Source: Promethearchaeota archaeon (GTDB lineage: Archaea > Asgardarchaeota > Lokiarchaeia > Sigynarchaeales > SOKP01). From it: a stretch of DNA of 17,099 nt. The stretch is from the NCBI GenBank assembly GCA_019057975.1, contig JAHLWJ010000071.1, forward strand, positions 1 to 17,099, written 5' to 3'. A program made the position numbers and the translations under genes. Positions 7,571 through 15,487 of the stretch are shown piece after piece; position 1 is the first letter of the stretch, and each line of letters opens with the position of its first letter. The notes below the pieces were generated by a model, which was not told the origin of the DNA, did not search any database, and worked only from the letters and a program-made list of their open reading frames with translations.

Positions 7571-7699
7571 TTATTTTGTTAATTTATGATGAATTACATA
7601 GCATATAATAACCACAATAAGGAAAATTGTGCCCCCTATAATGTATCTTACTACTACTGGGTTATCAAGTAAATCTACAATAGCATCCCACTGAAACAT
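7571..7699 (-). CDS. 42-residue single-pass membrane protein (small ORF)
   Basis: I found a short minus-strand ORF from the ATG at 7699 to TAA at 7571. It encodes an acidic N-terminal segment (FQWDAIVDLLDNPVVVRY), then about 18 hydrophobic residues (IIGGTIFLIVVIICYVI) and a basic end (HHKLTK). An acidic outside, basic inside layout fits the positive-inside rule and a real single-pass membrane peptide. A TATA-like AATAATTTTAAA lies about 15-28 bases upstream (7713-7724). It has no recognised family and no neighbour on its strand in the same operon. It is too short to be certain; composition and layout make it better than chance. Confidence 0.5.
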   Translation of the reverse strand: MFQWDAIVDLLDNPVVVRYIIGGTIFLIVVIICYVIHHKLTK

Positions 7700-7828
7700 A
7701 GAAAACAAATCTTAATAATTTTAAAGTCTAGATAGAACTAGTTATATTTAAAATTTAACAATTGAATTGATAAGAAATCTTAATTAAGTGAAAAAATAAA
7801 AAGAAAAAAAAATAATATTTAATGCTAA

Positions 7829-8067
7829 TTATACCTCTAATTGGAAGTTAACCTGCACTCTGACACGATAGATTAACTTATCCACGTCTTCTTTAACCTT
7901 GACGTCGGATTCGATGATCTGAATATTTCTAATACCACGTAGAGTTTTTTTGGCTTCTGAATATGCGACTTTAGTTGAATAAAACGTGAGTATTTTTATT
8001 CTTTAACCGCATCAGCCCAATTTTTTTCACTAGTTGCTACTAGTTGGATTGATTTATAAACTGGCAC
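7829..8067 (-). pseudogene. dodecin gene with reading frame broken by a 32-base insertion
   Basis: Dodecins form hollow dodecamers that bind flavins, acting as flavin buffers. From GTG at 8067 the sequence reads (M)PVYKSIQLVATSEKNWADAVKE, then TAA at 7998-7996. A second frame continues as KTLRGIRNIQIIESDVKV and ends in LIYRVRVQVNFQLEV, stopping at 7831-7829. Deleting 32 bases between the two AAAG copies gives one intact 68-residue protein whose middle reads DAVKVAYSEAKKTLRG, with the family's usual spacing. The promoter-like TATA (8081-8097) and the rest of the frame are undamaged. Where classic flavin-binding dodecins have a stacking Trp, this protein appears to have Asn37, so ligand use may differ. 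It may be a pseudogene, an assembly error, or a gene expressed by an unusual route. Confidence 0.72.
7969..8004 (-). repeat. 32-base insertion with AAAG ends and 8-bp inverted repeat
   Basis: On the minus strand AAAG (8004-8001) recurs exactly 32 bases later (7972-7969). Between them GAATAAAA (8001-7994) and TTTTATTC (7984-7977) form a perfect 8-bp inverted repeat with a 9-base loop. The hairpin overlaps the last base of the first AAAG. The matched ends could be a 4-bp target duplication from a tiny mobile element or the product of replication slippage; 32 is not a multiple of three, so it shifts the dodecin frame. Confidence 0.6.
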
Positions 8068-8267
8068 TCTATATCACATTTTTTTTAATATTTTTGCATG
8101 TTGTTTTGTTTTTTTTAGCAAGTTAATTTGTTATAGATTAATATTTAAATATTACTCAGAAAACCCAAAATTCTAAAGTACTTAATTAAGAAATACCTTA
8201 GAGAAAAAAGAAAATTCAAAAAAAAATGAAAATGATGTTTTAAAAATAAAATTTTAAAATTATAAAT

Positions 8268-9551
8268 TTATGCATCAAGATTTTCAATTAGGGTTGCGAT
8301 ACCTTGCCCACCACCAACGCAAGCGTTCGCAATACCATACTTTGCCTTTTTATCTTTCAAGATTCGAGCAAGAGTGCCAGGAAGTCTTACCATTGTTGCT
8401 CCTAATGGATGTCCAATAGCACTAGAACCTCCCATGATATTAACTTTCTCTTCAGGAATATTAAAGGCTTTCATACAGTTTAAAGCAACAATGCAAAATG
8501 CTTCATTAATTTCCCAATAATCTATATCATCAGCAGATAAACCAGCATGCTTTAAAGCCATTTCAGATGCAGGTACGGGACCTCTTCCCATAACTGTTGG
8601 GTCTACTCCTGCGTAACCAATGGAAATGATCCTTGCCATCGGTTCAATACCTCTCTTTTTTGCTTCTTCTGCTTCCATTAATAAGCATGCAGTAGCTCCT
8701 GCATTTAACGGTGAGGAATTACCTGCGGTTATAACTCCTTCTTTAGTTCCTTCTCTTTTTTCATAACCTTCTTTTCCTCCATTTTTCTCTAGAAAAAACG
8801 GTCTCGATAATCTACGTAATCCGCCTACACCCTCTAAAGTGGATTTTCTTGCTGCCATATCCCTATCAATCATCATCTTTTCTTCTACATTTCCTTCGAC
8901 ATGACCTTCAACAGGAATAATTTCACCCTTAAACCATCCGGCTTCTGTGTTATCAACAGTTAAATTGTGAGCTCGTACTCCAAATTTATCTAAATCCTCT
9001 TTTGTAAAAGCAGGCATTTCTTCTTCATAAAGTTTCTGCGCAGTTTGGATCATATTAGTTGTGACCATGAAATCGTGCTTTGGTCTATACCATTCACTCT
9101 TTTTATCTATCATTTTCAAATTTGGCGTGATTTTGTCATTCTGCATACCTACTCTCGTCATGTGTTCTATGCCCGTTGATAATACACATTTACTAAATCC
9201 TGTCATAATCTCCATTATACCAACGTGCATTCCAGCACCAGCAGAACCACATTGTTTATCGATAAACATGGCGGAAGTTTTAAAAGGAAAGTCAGCTAAA
9301 AATGCATGAACCCTTCCTCCGTAAGCCCAATTTTCCCCAACTCCCATTGCGCTACCAACTGTTAATTCATCAACATCCTCTTTAGTAATTCCCTTGTCGG
9401 CTAGTTTTTCATCAAAGAATTTCATTATTAACGTAGCAAGAAGCTCATCCCCTCGAATCTCACCAAATACATCTCTTTCAGGTTGCCTAGGTCTAGAGCG
9501 GGAAAAAGCTGTACGTGCGTAATCTATCATCCATACTTCTTTTAATTCCAT
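8268..9551 (-). CDS. thiolase (acetyl-CoA C-acyltransferase)
   Basis: It condenses two acetyl-CoA, or cleaves 3-ketoacyl-CoA, in acyl-CoA metabolism or the start of the mevalonate route. I start it at the ATG at 9551 (427 residues), where GAGGG precedes by about 7 bases; a 42-residue upstream extension is lysine-rich and off family. Catalytic features are the nucleophile cysteine C101 in DKQCGSAGAG, NEAF at 349-352 (bacterial-type NEAF), H381 in GHPLGAT and the second cysteine C411 in CVGGGQG. All are intact. The sequence resembles beta-oxidation/acetoacetyl-CoA thiolases more than archaeal mevalonate thiolases. No DUF35 or HMG-CoA synthase neighbour is present. A TATA-like element sits at 9593-9607. 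Confidence 0.93.
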   Translation of the reverse strand: MELKEVWMIDYARTAFSRSRPRQPERDVFGEIRGDELLATLIMKFFDEKLADKGITKEDVDELTVGSAMGVGENWAYGGRVHAFLADFPFKTSAMFIDKQCGSAGAGMHVGIMEIMTGFSKCVLSTGIEHMTRVGMQNDKITPNLKMIDKKSEWYRPKHDFMVTTNMIQTAQKLYEEEMPAFTKEDLDKFGVRAHNLTVDNTEAGWFKGEIIPVEGHVEGNVEEKMMIDRDMAARKSTLEGVGGLRRLSRPFFLEKNGGKEGYEKREGTKEGVITAGNSSPLNAGATACLLMEAEEAKKRGIEPMARIISIGYAGVDPTVMGRGPVPASEMALKHAGLSADDIDYWEINEAFCIVALNCMKAFNIPEEKVNIMGGSSAIGHPLGATMVRLPGTLARILKDKKAKYGIANACVGGGQGIATLIENLDA

Positions 9552-9592
9552 TATTTTCCCTCTTAATATATTTTTTAATGAATAGTTTTTTG

Positions 9593-9607
9593 ATTTATAT
9601 TTAAAAA
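9593..9607 (-). promoter_or_regulatory. TATA-like element for the thiolase gene
   Basis: On the minus strand TTTTTAAATATAAAT would start transcription near 9572, leaving a leader of about 20 bases that contains the Shine-Dalgarno GAGGG. This supports the ATG at 9551 as the start, since the upstream extension would span the promoter. Confidence 0.45.
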
Positions 9608-9702
9608 TTTCTAAATTAGGAAGTTTAAAAAAAGTATTAAACTTTTTGTTGATGTCTATTTTATGGTATCCATACAAAAATAATAAGAGATTATTAGCAG
9701 TA

Positions 9703-9717
9703 TTTTTATTTAAAAAA
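9703..9717 (+). promoter_or_regulatory. TATA-like element for purE-rpiA
   Basis: TTTTATTTAAAAAAT lies about 15-29 bases before the purE ATG (9732), consistent with a near-leaderless transcript. It is back to back with the thiolase promoter in a 180-base divergent region. Confidence 0.45.
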
Positions 9718-9731
9718 TTTTTAGATACAAT

Positions 9732-10154
9732 ATGCCTAAAACAAATTTAGATGGAAGTGAAAATTCTTTAGTTTCGATAATCGCTGGTAGTACTTCAGAT
9801 AAAGAAGTCTATGAGAAAGCAGAAAAGATACTTAAAGATAATGGCATAAAGTACGATCTTCAAATAATCTCAGCACATAGAGACCCCGATAAATTAGATC
9901 AATATTTAAAATCATCAGAATCCTTAGTTTATATTGCTGTTGCTGGCCTCTCCGCTGCATTACCTGGAGTAATAGCTTCAAAAACAGATAAACCAGTAAT
10001 TGGAGTACCTGTTAATGCAAAATTAGGAGGATTAGATGCATTATTGTCTATAGTCCAAATGCCTCCCGGAGTTCCTGTTGCGTGTGTAGGTATTGATAGA
10101 GGTGATAATGCCGCTCACCTAGCTATTAGAATACTAAATTTATTAAAAAACTAG
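9732..10154 (+). CDS. purE: N5-carboxyaminoimidazole ribonucleotide mutase / AIR carboxylase
   Basis: PurE makes carboxyaminoimidazole ribonucleotide, step six of de novo purine synthesis. The family signature is visible: IIAGSTSD at 16-23 (the phosphate-binding loop), then SAHRDP at 47-52 with catalytic H49, and [24 protein letters not shown] at 71-94. The glycine-rich end [15 protein letters not shown] matches class I. The 140-residue length is slightly short of the usual 150-170. The reaction cannot be split between the N5-CAIR mutase and the AIR carboxylase without a PurK partner, which is absent in this window. The stop is 17 bases before rpiA, so the two genes look co-transcribed. Confidence 0.9.
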   Translation: MPKTNLDGSENSLVSIIAGSTSDKEVYEKAEKILKDNGIKYDLQIISAHRDPDKLDQYLKSSESLVYIAVAGLSAALPGVIASKTDKPVIGVPVNAKLGGLDALLSIVQMPPGVPVACVGIDRGDNAAHLAIRILNLLKN

Positions 10155-10171
10155 AAATATTGATTTTAGCC

Positions 10172-10882
10172 ATGACGGAAAATTTGATAGAAGTTGGAAA
10201 AAAGAATGCTGCTATAAAAGCTGTAGATGAAAATGTTAAAAATAATATGATCATTGGAATTGGTAGCGGTTCAACAGTAGTTTATGCCGTACAAAGATTG
10301 AGTGAAATAAATAAAGAAAAATCTATGAATTTAAAGTGTATACCTAGTTCATTTCAAGCTTATCAGTTAATAATTCAAAATAGATTAGAATTAGTTTCTT
10401 TGGAGCAATTTCAAGAAATTGATATAGATATTGATGGTGCGGATGAGATTGATAAAAATCTTAATTTAATAAAAGGCGGGGGAGGTTGCTTGGTCCAAGA
10501 GAAAATAGTTGCATCAAATTCAAAAGAAATGATAATTATAGCAGACTTTAGAAAAAATTCAGAAACATTGGGAATGAAATGGAAAAAAGGTATTCCTATA
10601 GAAGTGATTCCCATGTCTTATTTACCAATAATGAACAAATTGGAGAAGTTAGGGGGAAAACCAACCCTACGAATGGCGAAATCTAAAAGTGGACCACTAA
10701 TAACGGATAACGGAAATTTTATTATAGATGTGGATTTTGGTGAAATTAGTAATCCGGGAGAACTGAATATGGATTTTTTAAAAATTGCAGGGGTTGTTGA
10801 TACAGGATTATTTATTAATATGGTTTCGAAAGCTTATATTGGCTTAGAAGATGGAAATGTATTAACTCTTAAAAAAAAATAA
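10172..10882 (+). CDS. rpiA: ribose-5-phosphate isomerase A
   Basis: RpiA interconverts ribose 5-phosphate and ribulose 5-phosphate, feeding nucleotide synthesis; pairing with purE makes metabolic sense since PRPP is the purine precursor. I choose ATG at 10172 (236 residues) rather than TTG at 10160. Conserved features are GIGSGST in the N-terminal phosphate loop, the DGADEID acid motif, and KGGGGCLVQEKIVA with the catalytic lysine near the GGGG loop. The final ISNPGELNMDFLKIAGVVDTGLF resembles the family C-terminus. Length fits. Its stop lies only 24 bases from the convergent subtilase. Confidence 0.94.
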   Translation: MTENLIEVGKKNAAIKAVDENVKNNMIIGIGSGSTVVYAVQRLSEINKEKSMNLKCIPSSFQAYQLIIQNRLELVSLEQFQEIDIDIDGADEIDKNLNLIKGGGGCLVQEKIVASNSKEMIIIADFRKNSETLGMKWKKGIPIEVIPMSYLPIMNKLEKLGGKPTLRMAKSKSGPLITDNGNFIIDVDFGEISNPGELNMDFLKIAGVVDTGLFINMVSKAYIGLEDGNVLTLKKK

Positions 10883-10906
10883 GATAATAATTGTTAAGAA
10901 AATCTT

Positions 10907-13900
10907 CTACTCATCTTGTTGATTAAAAGCAAGAGATTCTCCACAGCTGGGACAGAATTTTTTAGGTTTGTTGATAAAATCCCCACAGAAAGGACAATAC
11001 ATTGATGGGCCTAATTGGGTTATTGGTTCAGGTGTAATATATGCATCTTCTTGTTTTTCATATGAGGCTTGGGAATAGTAATCCTGATATTTAGGTTCAT
11101 ATTTAGTATATCTTGTAAATCTTTTCCTTCTTGCAAAATAAATTGACATACTAGCTACACCTATAAGGGCAATCACTCCGACTACTATAAGAATTATCAT
11201 AGAATAATCCATAGGTCTTTCAGATATAACTAAAATAATAATAAATTCATCGAATCCTCCTTCGCTATCATAAACAGTAATGTATAAAACACCCAAATAC
11301 CCCTTATTGGTTGAAAAGTCAAAACTGGCTGCTGTAGACACTGATTTAGTTCCGGCAATTGAATTATAGTTCATTGAGTTTGGAATTATAAAAGAACCCT
11401 CGTATTTATCAGAAATCACTTCATAAGATAATTCATCAACTACAATTGAAGCAGGAAAAATGAATATAATATAATTATCATCAGTTACAGAAACTATTAT
11501 TAAGTTTATAAAAACCCTCATGTTAGAATTGTCATCTTCGTAATTAACTGAGTCTCTAATATCTATTATGAAATCAAACGTACTTCCTTGATAAGCATTA
11601 TACACTGTAGTTCCATCATCTGTTTCTATATCATCAAAATAAATTTCCGAACCACCGTCAATATTCAAACTCGAAGATGTTTTCAATATTTCTGGAGGAT
11701 TATTATCGATTTGAAATATAATTCTTGGTGAATTTGGGTTAGTGTAATTTTCATTTGAAGGTGCAATATAAAAAATAACATAGCCAGAAGGATCTGTAAA
11801 ATCTGGATCAAAATTATACGAATAATAATTAGATCCAGTATTATTAAATGTTATAGCTTTATTGACTGACTTTTTTGAATTAAAGAATGAGTAAGAATAG
11901 ATAGATAAAAACCCGCTAAAATTCCCATATGTAGATTTATCGAGTTCAGCATTTAAAGTATTAGATTCACTGATTGCTCTCGTAATAATTGTATCACTAG
12001 CCGATAAACTGCTGATAATTGGGACTTTCGAATTATCAAAATAAAGTATCTTAGTCGATTTACTATAATTTATTGTGCCAATAGTTAGGTTGACTATAAC
12101 TGAATAAGGATTATAACTTGGTGCTGGAAAATTATAAGTATCGTTAAAATATATTCCACTACTATTATAAGTCATATTTAAACCAATTGATTTCGTAAAG
12201 GATTCATTTTTTATGGTGATCACTAATGAATCGTAATCAGTACTAGTGATTGGAGATTCTGTAGTTTGATTCTTTAGATATATTGAAAGATCAATCTGGG
12301 GATTTGATGTGTATTCAACATCTATATTGATATTAATCGAGGCTTCATCTAGAGGTAGGAGAAAGCCTAAGATGTTCTTCAATAAATTAATGTGATCTTG
12401 TGAATAAGAAGATGATTTGTATTCATTAAATATCCAATGCAAATCTCCAAAAGCTAGAAACTGACCTTTGCCATAGGAGCTTCCATTATATATAGCAGCA
12501 ACTGTTTTACCATCTATACTTGCAATTGATTCTCCATTATTTGATACACTAAAACTGTTGCCATACATCCAAAGAAATTTATTAACATCATTAAAAATTA
12601 TTGGATCATTAAAATCTTGAACACTTTGAGAACTCACGCTTGCACCGATTCCATACCAATTATCATCCATTACATTTTCCTCATTAATCTGGATGTCTAC
12701 TTCTAATGCTGAGAAAAGATCATTAATATTTTCAATCACCATGTCTTGATAACGAGTTCCTAGGAATAGAATATTCCCTTCTCCTTCAAAATAGTTCTTT
12801 AAATTTGAAATCTCAGATGGGCTGTAAGGTAATATAGGTGTTTGAAGTACTATAAGATCATATTGTGCTAGCCTTTCTTCTGTTAATATCGAATTACTTG
12901 TAACTTTATTATAATCTGGAGTCCAATATTCCATTTCATAATCAATTGAGATATTCATTTTGGAAATATCACTCATGGCTTCATAAAAACCCATTTGATT
13001 GAAAGAGAATTCTGGAAACCAATCATTTAAACCGTGATAAGATTCCATCAATATACTATACTCTGGTAATCTAATATCTAAATATAAATTAACCACATCA
13101 TAAACCTGCCCTCCAGATGTTAAGTTAAGATCTATATCCCTAATTCCAGGGGTAGCATCGTTATTAATTTTAATATCTAATTCTATAAAACTTATTCCAG
13201 CGTTTGTAAAATTAATAGTGTTCTTATCTAAAGTAATCGAAACACCTTGAATACTTTTTGGTACTTCTATACTAAAATTATTATCTTTACCAGACAATAC
13301 TGTTAAATTGAATTTTTGATGGTCTCCCGGAAAACGTAATAAATCATATGGTTTTACAGGTAGATTATCTGGAAAAATCTTAGCGGTATCATTATAGTCT
13401 GGAGAAATACTATTCAGATAGTCTAATGATGCCGATACATTTATTATCCCTGCACCTGATTTGAGATTATCATCATCGGCTTCACTGGTAAGTTTCCTTG
13501 CTCCTTCTAATAGAGCAATTCTTGCAGTTTCTGGTGTTAGATTGGGATAGGCATCTTTTAATATCGCTAGAGCACCAGATACCATAGGAGCAGACATACT
13601 CGTTCCACTTAATGGTATATAATCAGCATCACCAGAATAATCAAAATAGTTACCAATATAGCGTTCTTCTTTTGAAAATATTGAATCTTTTGCATCAGTT
13701 GAAATAATATTGACTCCTGGAGCTACAACATCAGGATACCCTAAATATCCAAATGTCGGACCCCAACTACTGAAATATGCAAGTTCACCATTTTGAACTG
13801 TTGCTCCTATGGAAATTACGTCTATACCAGAAGCAGGTGTTGAACCTGTGAAATAATCGGGACCATCGTTCCCTGCAGACGCTACGAAAATAACACTATA

Positions 13901-14902
13901 AGTGTCTTGAGCATTTGTTATCGCTTGAGTTATTAAATCAGAAATATATGGATATCCTCCACCGAAACTCATTGATATGATGTCAGCATCAGCCCCTCCT
14001 AAACCAATTGGCTTAGAAGCCCAATCGATAGCGTTAATAATATCACCTTCTCCCAAACCGCTGGCATTTCCGGCTCTAGCATTGATTAAGGAAACTCCAG
14101 GAGCGACACCACGATATTTGCCATCAGAACCAGTTCCGTCACCACCAATAATTCCAGCAACATGAGTACCGTGCCCCACATCATCGTCATAATTTGATGA
14201 ATCTTCATCAGAAACAAAATTTCGATTAGCTACAATGTTTAATGCGGGATGTTCATAAATTCCTGTATCGATTACAGCAACTCTCACTCCTGATCCATTA
14301 TAAGCTAAACTTTCTGCGCCTATTGTAGACAACCACCAATTTAGATAATTGTCATCATTTAAAGCGCTTAATTGAATAGTATTATCTATAATATAAGGAT
14401 TTTCAAATATCTCTGATTTATAAATTCTTTTTATATCTTTAATTTCCTCTAAATTCATTTCCTTTGATAATAACTCCATTGGATTTAATTTGATAAATGT
14501 TCCTGAAATAATATCATAATGAGTAATAATCGTGAAATCATTGAATATTGAATTTAATATTTCTTCTCTTAATACTGGATATACATCCTCTTCAAAGAGA
14601 ACAATAATTTTAACATCCTTCACATCATTTTGGGGCTTTGTTGGCAGATTAGTTAGGAAATGTCTAAGATTATCATCAATAATTGACATTTCATTATCCA
14701 AAGTTGAACCTGAAACTGTATCGCTTGATTGTAAATTATCGGAAAGATTAGAACTTAAATAATCCGTATTAATCGCATTTTCTTGGCTGGGGGTAGTATT
14801 ATAATTATCATTAACACTCAAACCTAATGATACAGGAACTTGAATAGCAAAAACAGCAAAAACCAACATTAGAAAAAGCACTTTTTTTCCAGATTTTCTC
14901 AT
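10907..14902 (-). CDS. giant secreted, membrane-anchored subtilase (S8) with GATase-like domain and cytosolic zinc ribbon
   Basis: This is a cell-surface serine protease of 1331 residues from the ATG at 14902 (a GTG three codons earlier is possible). A basic-hydrophobic signal peptide (about 3-27, KKVLFLMLVFAVFAIQVP) is followed by a Ser/Asn-rich segment, a propeptide-like beta-alpha region (about 93-165) and the catalytic domain with D212 (VAVIDTG), H244 (VGHGTHVAG), oxyanion N345 (ASAGNDG) and S435 (GTSMSAP). Residues about 616-850 contain SILMESYHG, a Rossmann-like QYDLIVLQTPILPYSPSEI and GKGQFLAFGD. This resembles the region after the catalytic domain of eukaryotic site-1 protease. Then come beta-sandwich-like repeats with many N-x-S/T sites, a membrane helix (about 1233-1256), RRKR and a zinc ribbon (C1303, C1306, C1317, C1320). 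Confidence 0.9.
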   Translation of the reverse strand: MRKSGKKVLFLMLVFAVFAIQVPVSLGLSVNDNYNTTPSQENAINTDYLSSNLSDNLQSSDTVSGSTLDNEMSIIDDNLRHFLTNLPTKPQNDVKDVKIIVLFEEDVYPVLREEILNSIFNDFTIITHYDIISGTFIKLNPMELLSKEMNLEEIKDIKRIYKSEIFENPYIIDNTIQLSALNDDNYLNWWLSTIGAESLAYNGSGVRVAVIDTGIYEHPALNIVANRNFVSDEDSSNYDDDVGHGTHVAGIIGGDGTGSDGKYRGVAPGVSLINARAGNASGLGEGDIINAIDWASKPIGLGGADADIISMSFGGGYPYISDLITQAITNAQDTYSVIFVASAGNDGPDYFTGSTPASGIDVISIGATVQNGELAYFSSWGPTFGYLGYPDVVAPGVNIISTDAKDSIFSKEERYIGNYFDYSGDADYIPLSGTSMSAPMVSGALAILKDAYPNLTPETARIALLEGARKLTSEADDDNLKSGAGIINVSASLDYLNSISPDYNDTAKIFPDNLPVKPYDLLRFPGDHQKFNLTVLSGKDNNFSIEVPKSIQGVSITLDKNTINFTNAGISFIELDIKINNDATPGIRDIDLNLTSGGQVYDVVNLYLDIRLPEYSILMESYHGLNDWFPEFSFNQMGFYEAMSDISKMNISIDYEMEYWTPDYNKVTSNSILTEERLAQYDLIVLQTPILPYSPSEISNLKNYFEGEGNILFLGTRYQDMVIENINDLFSALEVDIQINEENVMDDNWYGIGASVSSQSVQDFNDPIIFNDVNKFLWMYGNSFSVSNNGESIASIDGKTVAAIYNGSSYGKGQFLAFGDLHWIFNEYKSSSYSQDHINLLKNILGFLLPLDEASININIDVEYTSNPQIDLSIYLKNQTTESPITSTDYDSLVITIKNESFTKSIGLNMTYNSSGIYFNDTYNFPAPSYNPYSVIVNLTIGTINYSKSTKILYFDNSKVPIISSLSASDTIITRAISESNTLNAELDKSTYGNFSGFLSIYSYSFFNSKKSVNKAITFNNTGSNYYSYNFDPDFTDPSGYVIFYIAPSNENYTNPNSPRIIFQIDNNPPEILKTSSSLNIDGGSEIYFDDIETDDGTTVYNAYQGSTFDFIIDIRDSVNYEDDNSNMRVFINLIIVSVTDDNYIIFIFPASIVVDELSYEVISDKYEGSFIIPNSMNYNSIAGTKSVSTAASFDFSTNKGYLGVLYITVYDSEGGFDEFIIILVISERPMDYSMIILIVVGVIALIGVASMSIYFARRKRFTRYTKYEPKYQDYYSQASYEKQEDAYITPEPITQLGPSMYCPFCGDFINKPKKFCPSCGESLAFNQQDE

Positions 14903-14990
14903 AGGCAACACAAAAAAGAACAGTTATTTAATCTTTCTTTTAATAACCTAAAAAAATAATTTGTTATAAAATTATAGATTCTACATTTCT

Positions 14991-15226
14991 AGAATAATTG
15001 ATTTATGGTCTAAAGATAACAAATAGAGTTTGAAATATTACAAGAGAACATCCCTTTTATTATTATAGGAAATAAAGTAGACTTAGTAGAAGAAGTTACC
15101 CGTTCGATTGATAAAGATATTGTAAAAGATTATGCGGGAAATAAAGACAGTGTTTATATAGAAACTTCAGCTAAAACTGGTGAAAATGTTCAAGAAGTTT
15201 TCAAAGAATTAAACCACACTATATGA
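14991..15226 (+). pseudogene. relic of a Ras/Rab-like small GTPase (C-terminal half)
   Basis: From 15020 to the TGA at 15224-15226 one frame reads QIEFEILQENIPFIIIGNKV, then DLVEEVTRSIDKDIVKDYAG, and ends in YIETSAKTGENVQEVFKELNHTI. It contains the G4 motif NKVD (guanine recognition) and the G5 motif ETSAKTG of Ras-family GTPases, with the usual spacing of about 30 residues. The P-loop and switch regions are missing. Upstream, in another frame, RIIDLWSKDNK (14991-15023) resembles the helix before G4, suggesting a frameshift near 15020. No start codon is usable. Small GTPases are very abundant in Asgard archaea. This copy is almost certainly dead, unless the reading is wrong. Confidence 0.75.
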
Positions 15227-15460
15227 TTAAGCGTGCTTCTAAATAAATATGGATATAGTTCAGTTATTACTTGATTAGCCATTTATTTACTTTTTGGAAA
15301 TTAAATTCTATTTCTTTTTCCACCTTTTTAAAAAGTCACCAAATTTATGAGTGCAAATTCCTAACGAATTAATAACCGAACAGTTAATTCAAATCAATGG
15401 TCATGATTTAAAATGATAAATAGAAAAATTTTTTCAAATATATAATATTCAAGAGTATAA
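15227..15460. other. intergenic, no gene recognised
   Basis: I see no credible gene. A 21-codon ORF starting GTG near 15352 is too short to support, and may be the tail of decayed sequence like the GTPase relic next to it. Confidence 0.5.
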
Positions 15461-15473
15461 TTATAAATTTATA
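15461..15473 (+). promoter_or_regulatory. TATA-like element for the PHP phosphatase gene
   Basis: TTATAAATTTATA is centred about 21-24 bases before the ATG at 15488, the spacing expected for a leaderless archaeal transcript. It is among the best TATA boxes in the window. Confidence 0.55.
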
Positions 15474-15487
15474 TAACGGTTCAAATA

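Noticed and set aside
7967..8008. Bulge-helix-bulge (archaeal splicing-endonuclease) intron in the dodecin gene
   Set aside because: In every register allowed by the repeated AAAG, the four intron bases that should pair with the start of exon two do not pair, so the canonical motif is absent.
7779..8190. Two copies of the palindrome CTTAATTAAG (7779-7788, 8181-8190) flanking the dodecin gene
   Set aside because: A 10-base AT palindrome is likely to occur by chance here; no mobile element lies between, and neither copy is placed at a promoter.
9552..9677. 42-residue N-terminal extension of the thiolase from an ATG at 9677
   Set aside because: It is lysine- and asparagine-rich, matches nothing in thiolases, would overlap the TATA-like element, and the ATG at 9551 has a good ribosome-binding site and the family N-terminus.
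15352..15417. 21-codon ORF starting GTG, VQIPNELITEQLIQINGHDLK
   Set aside because: Looks protein-like but is too short, preceded directly by a stop, and has no match I know; it may be a fragment of decayed sequence.
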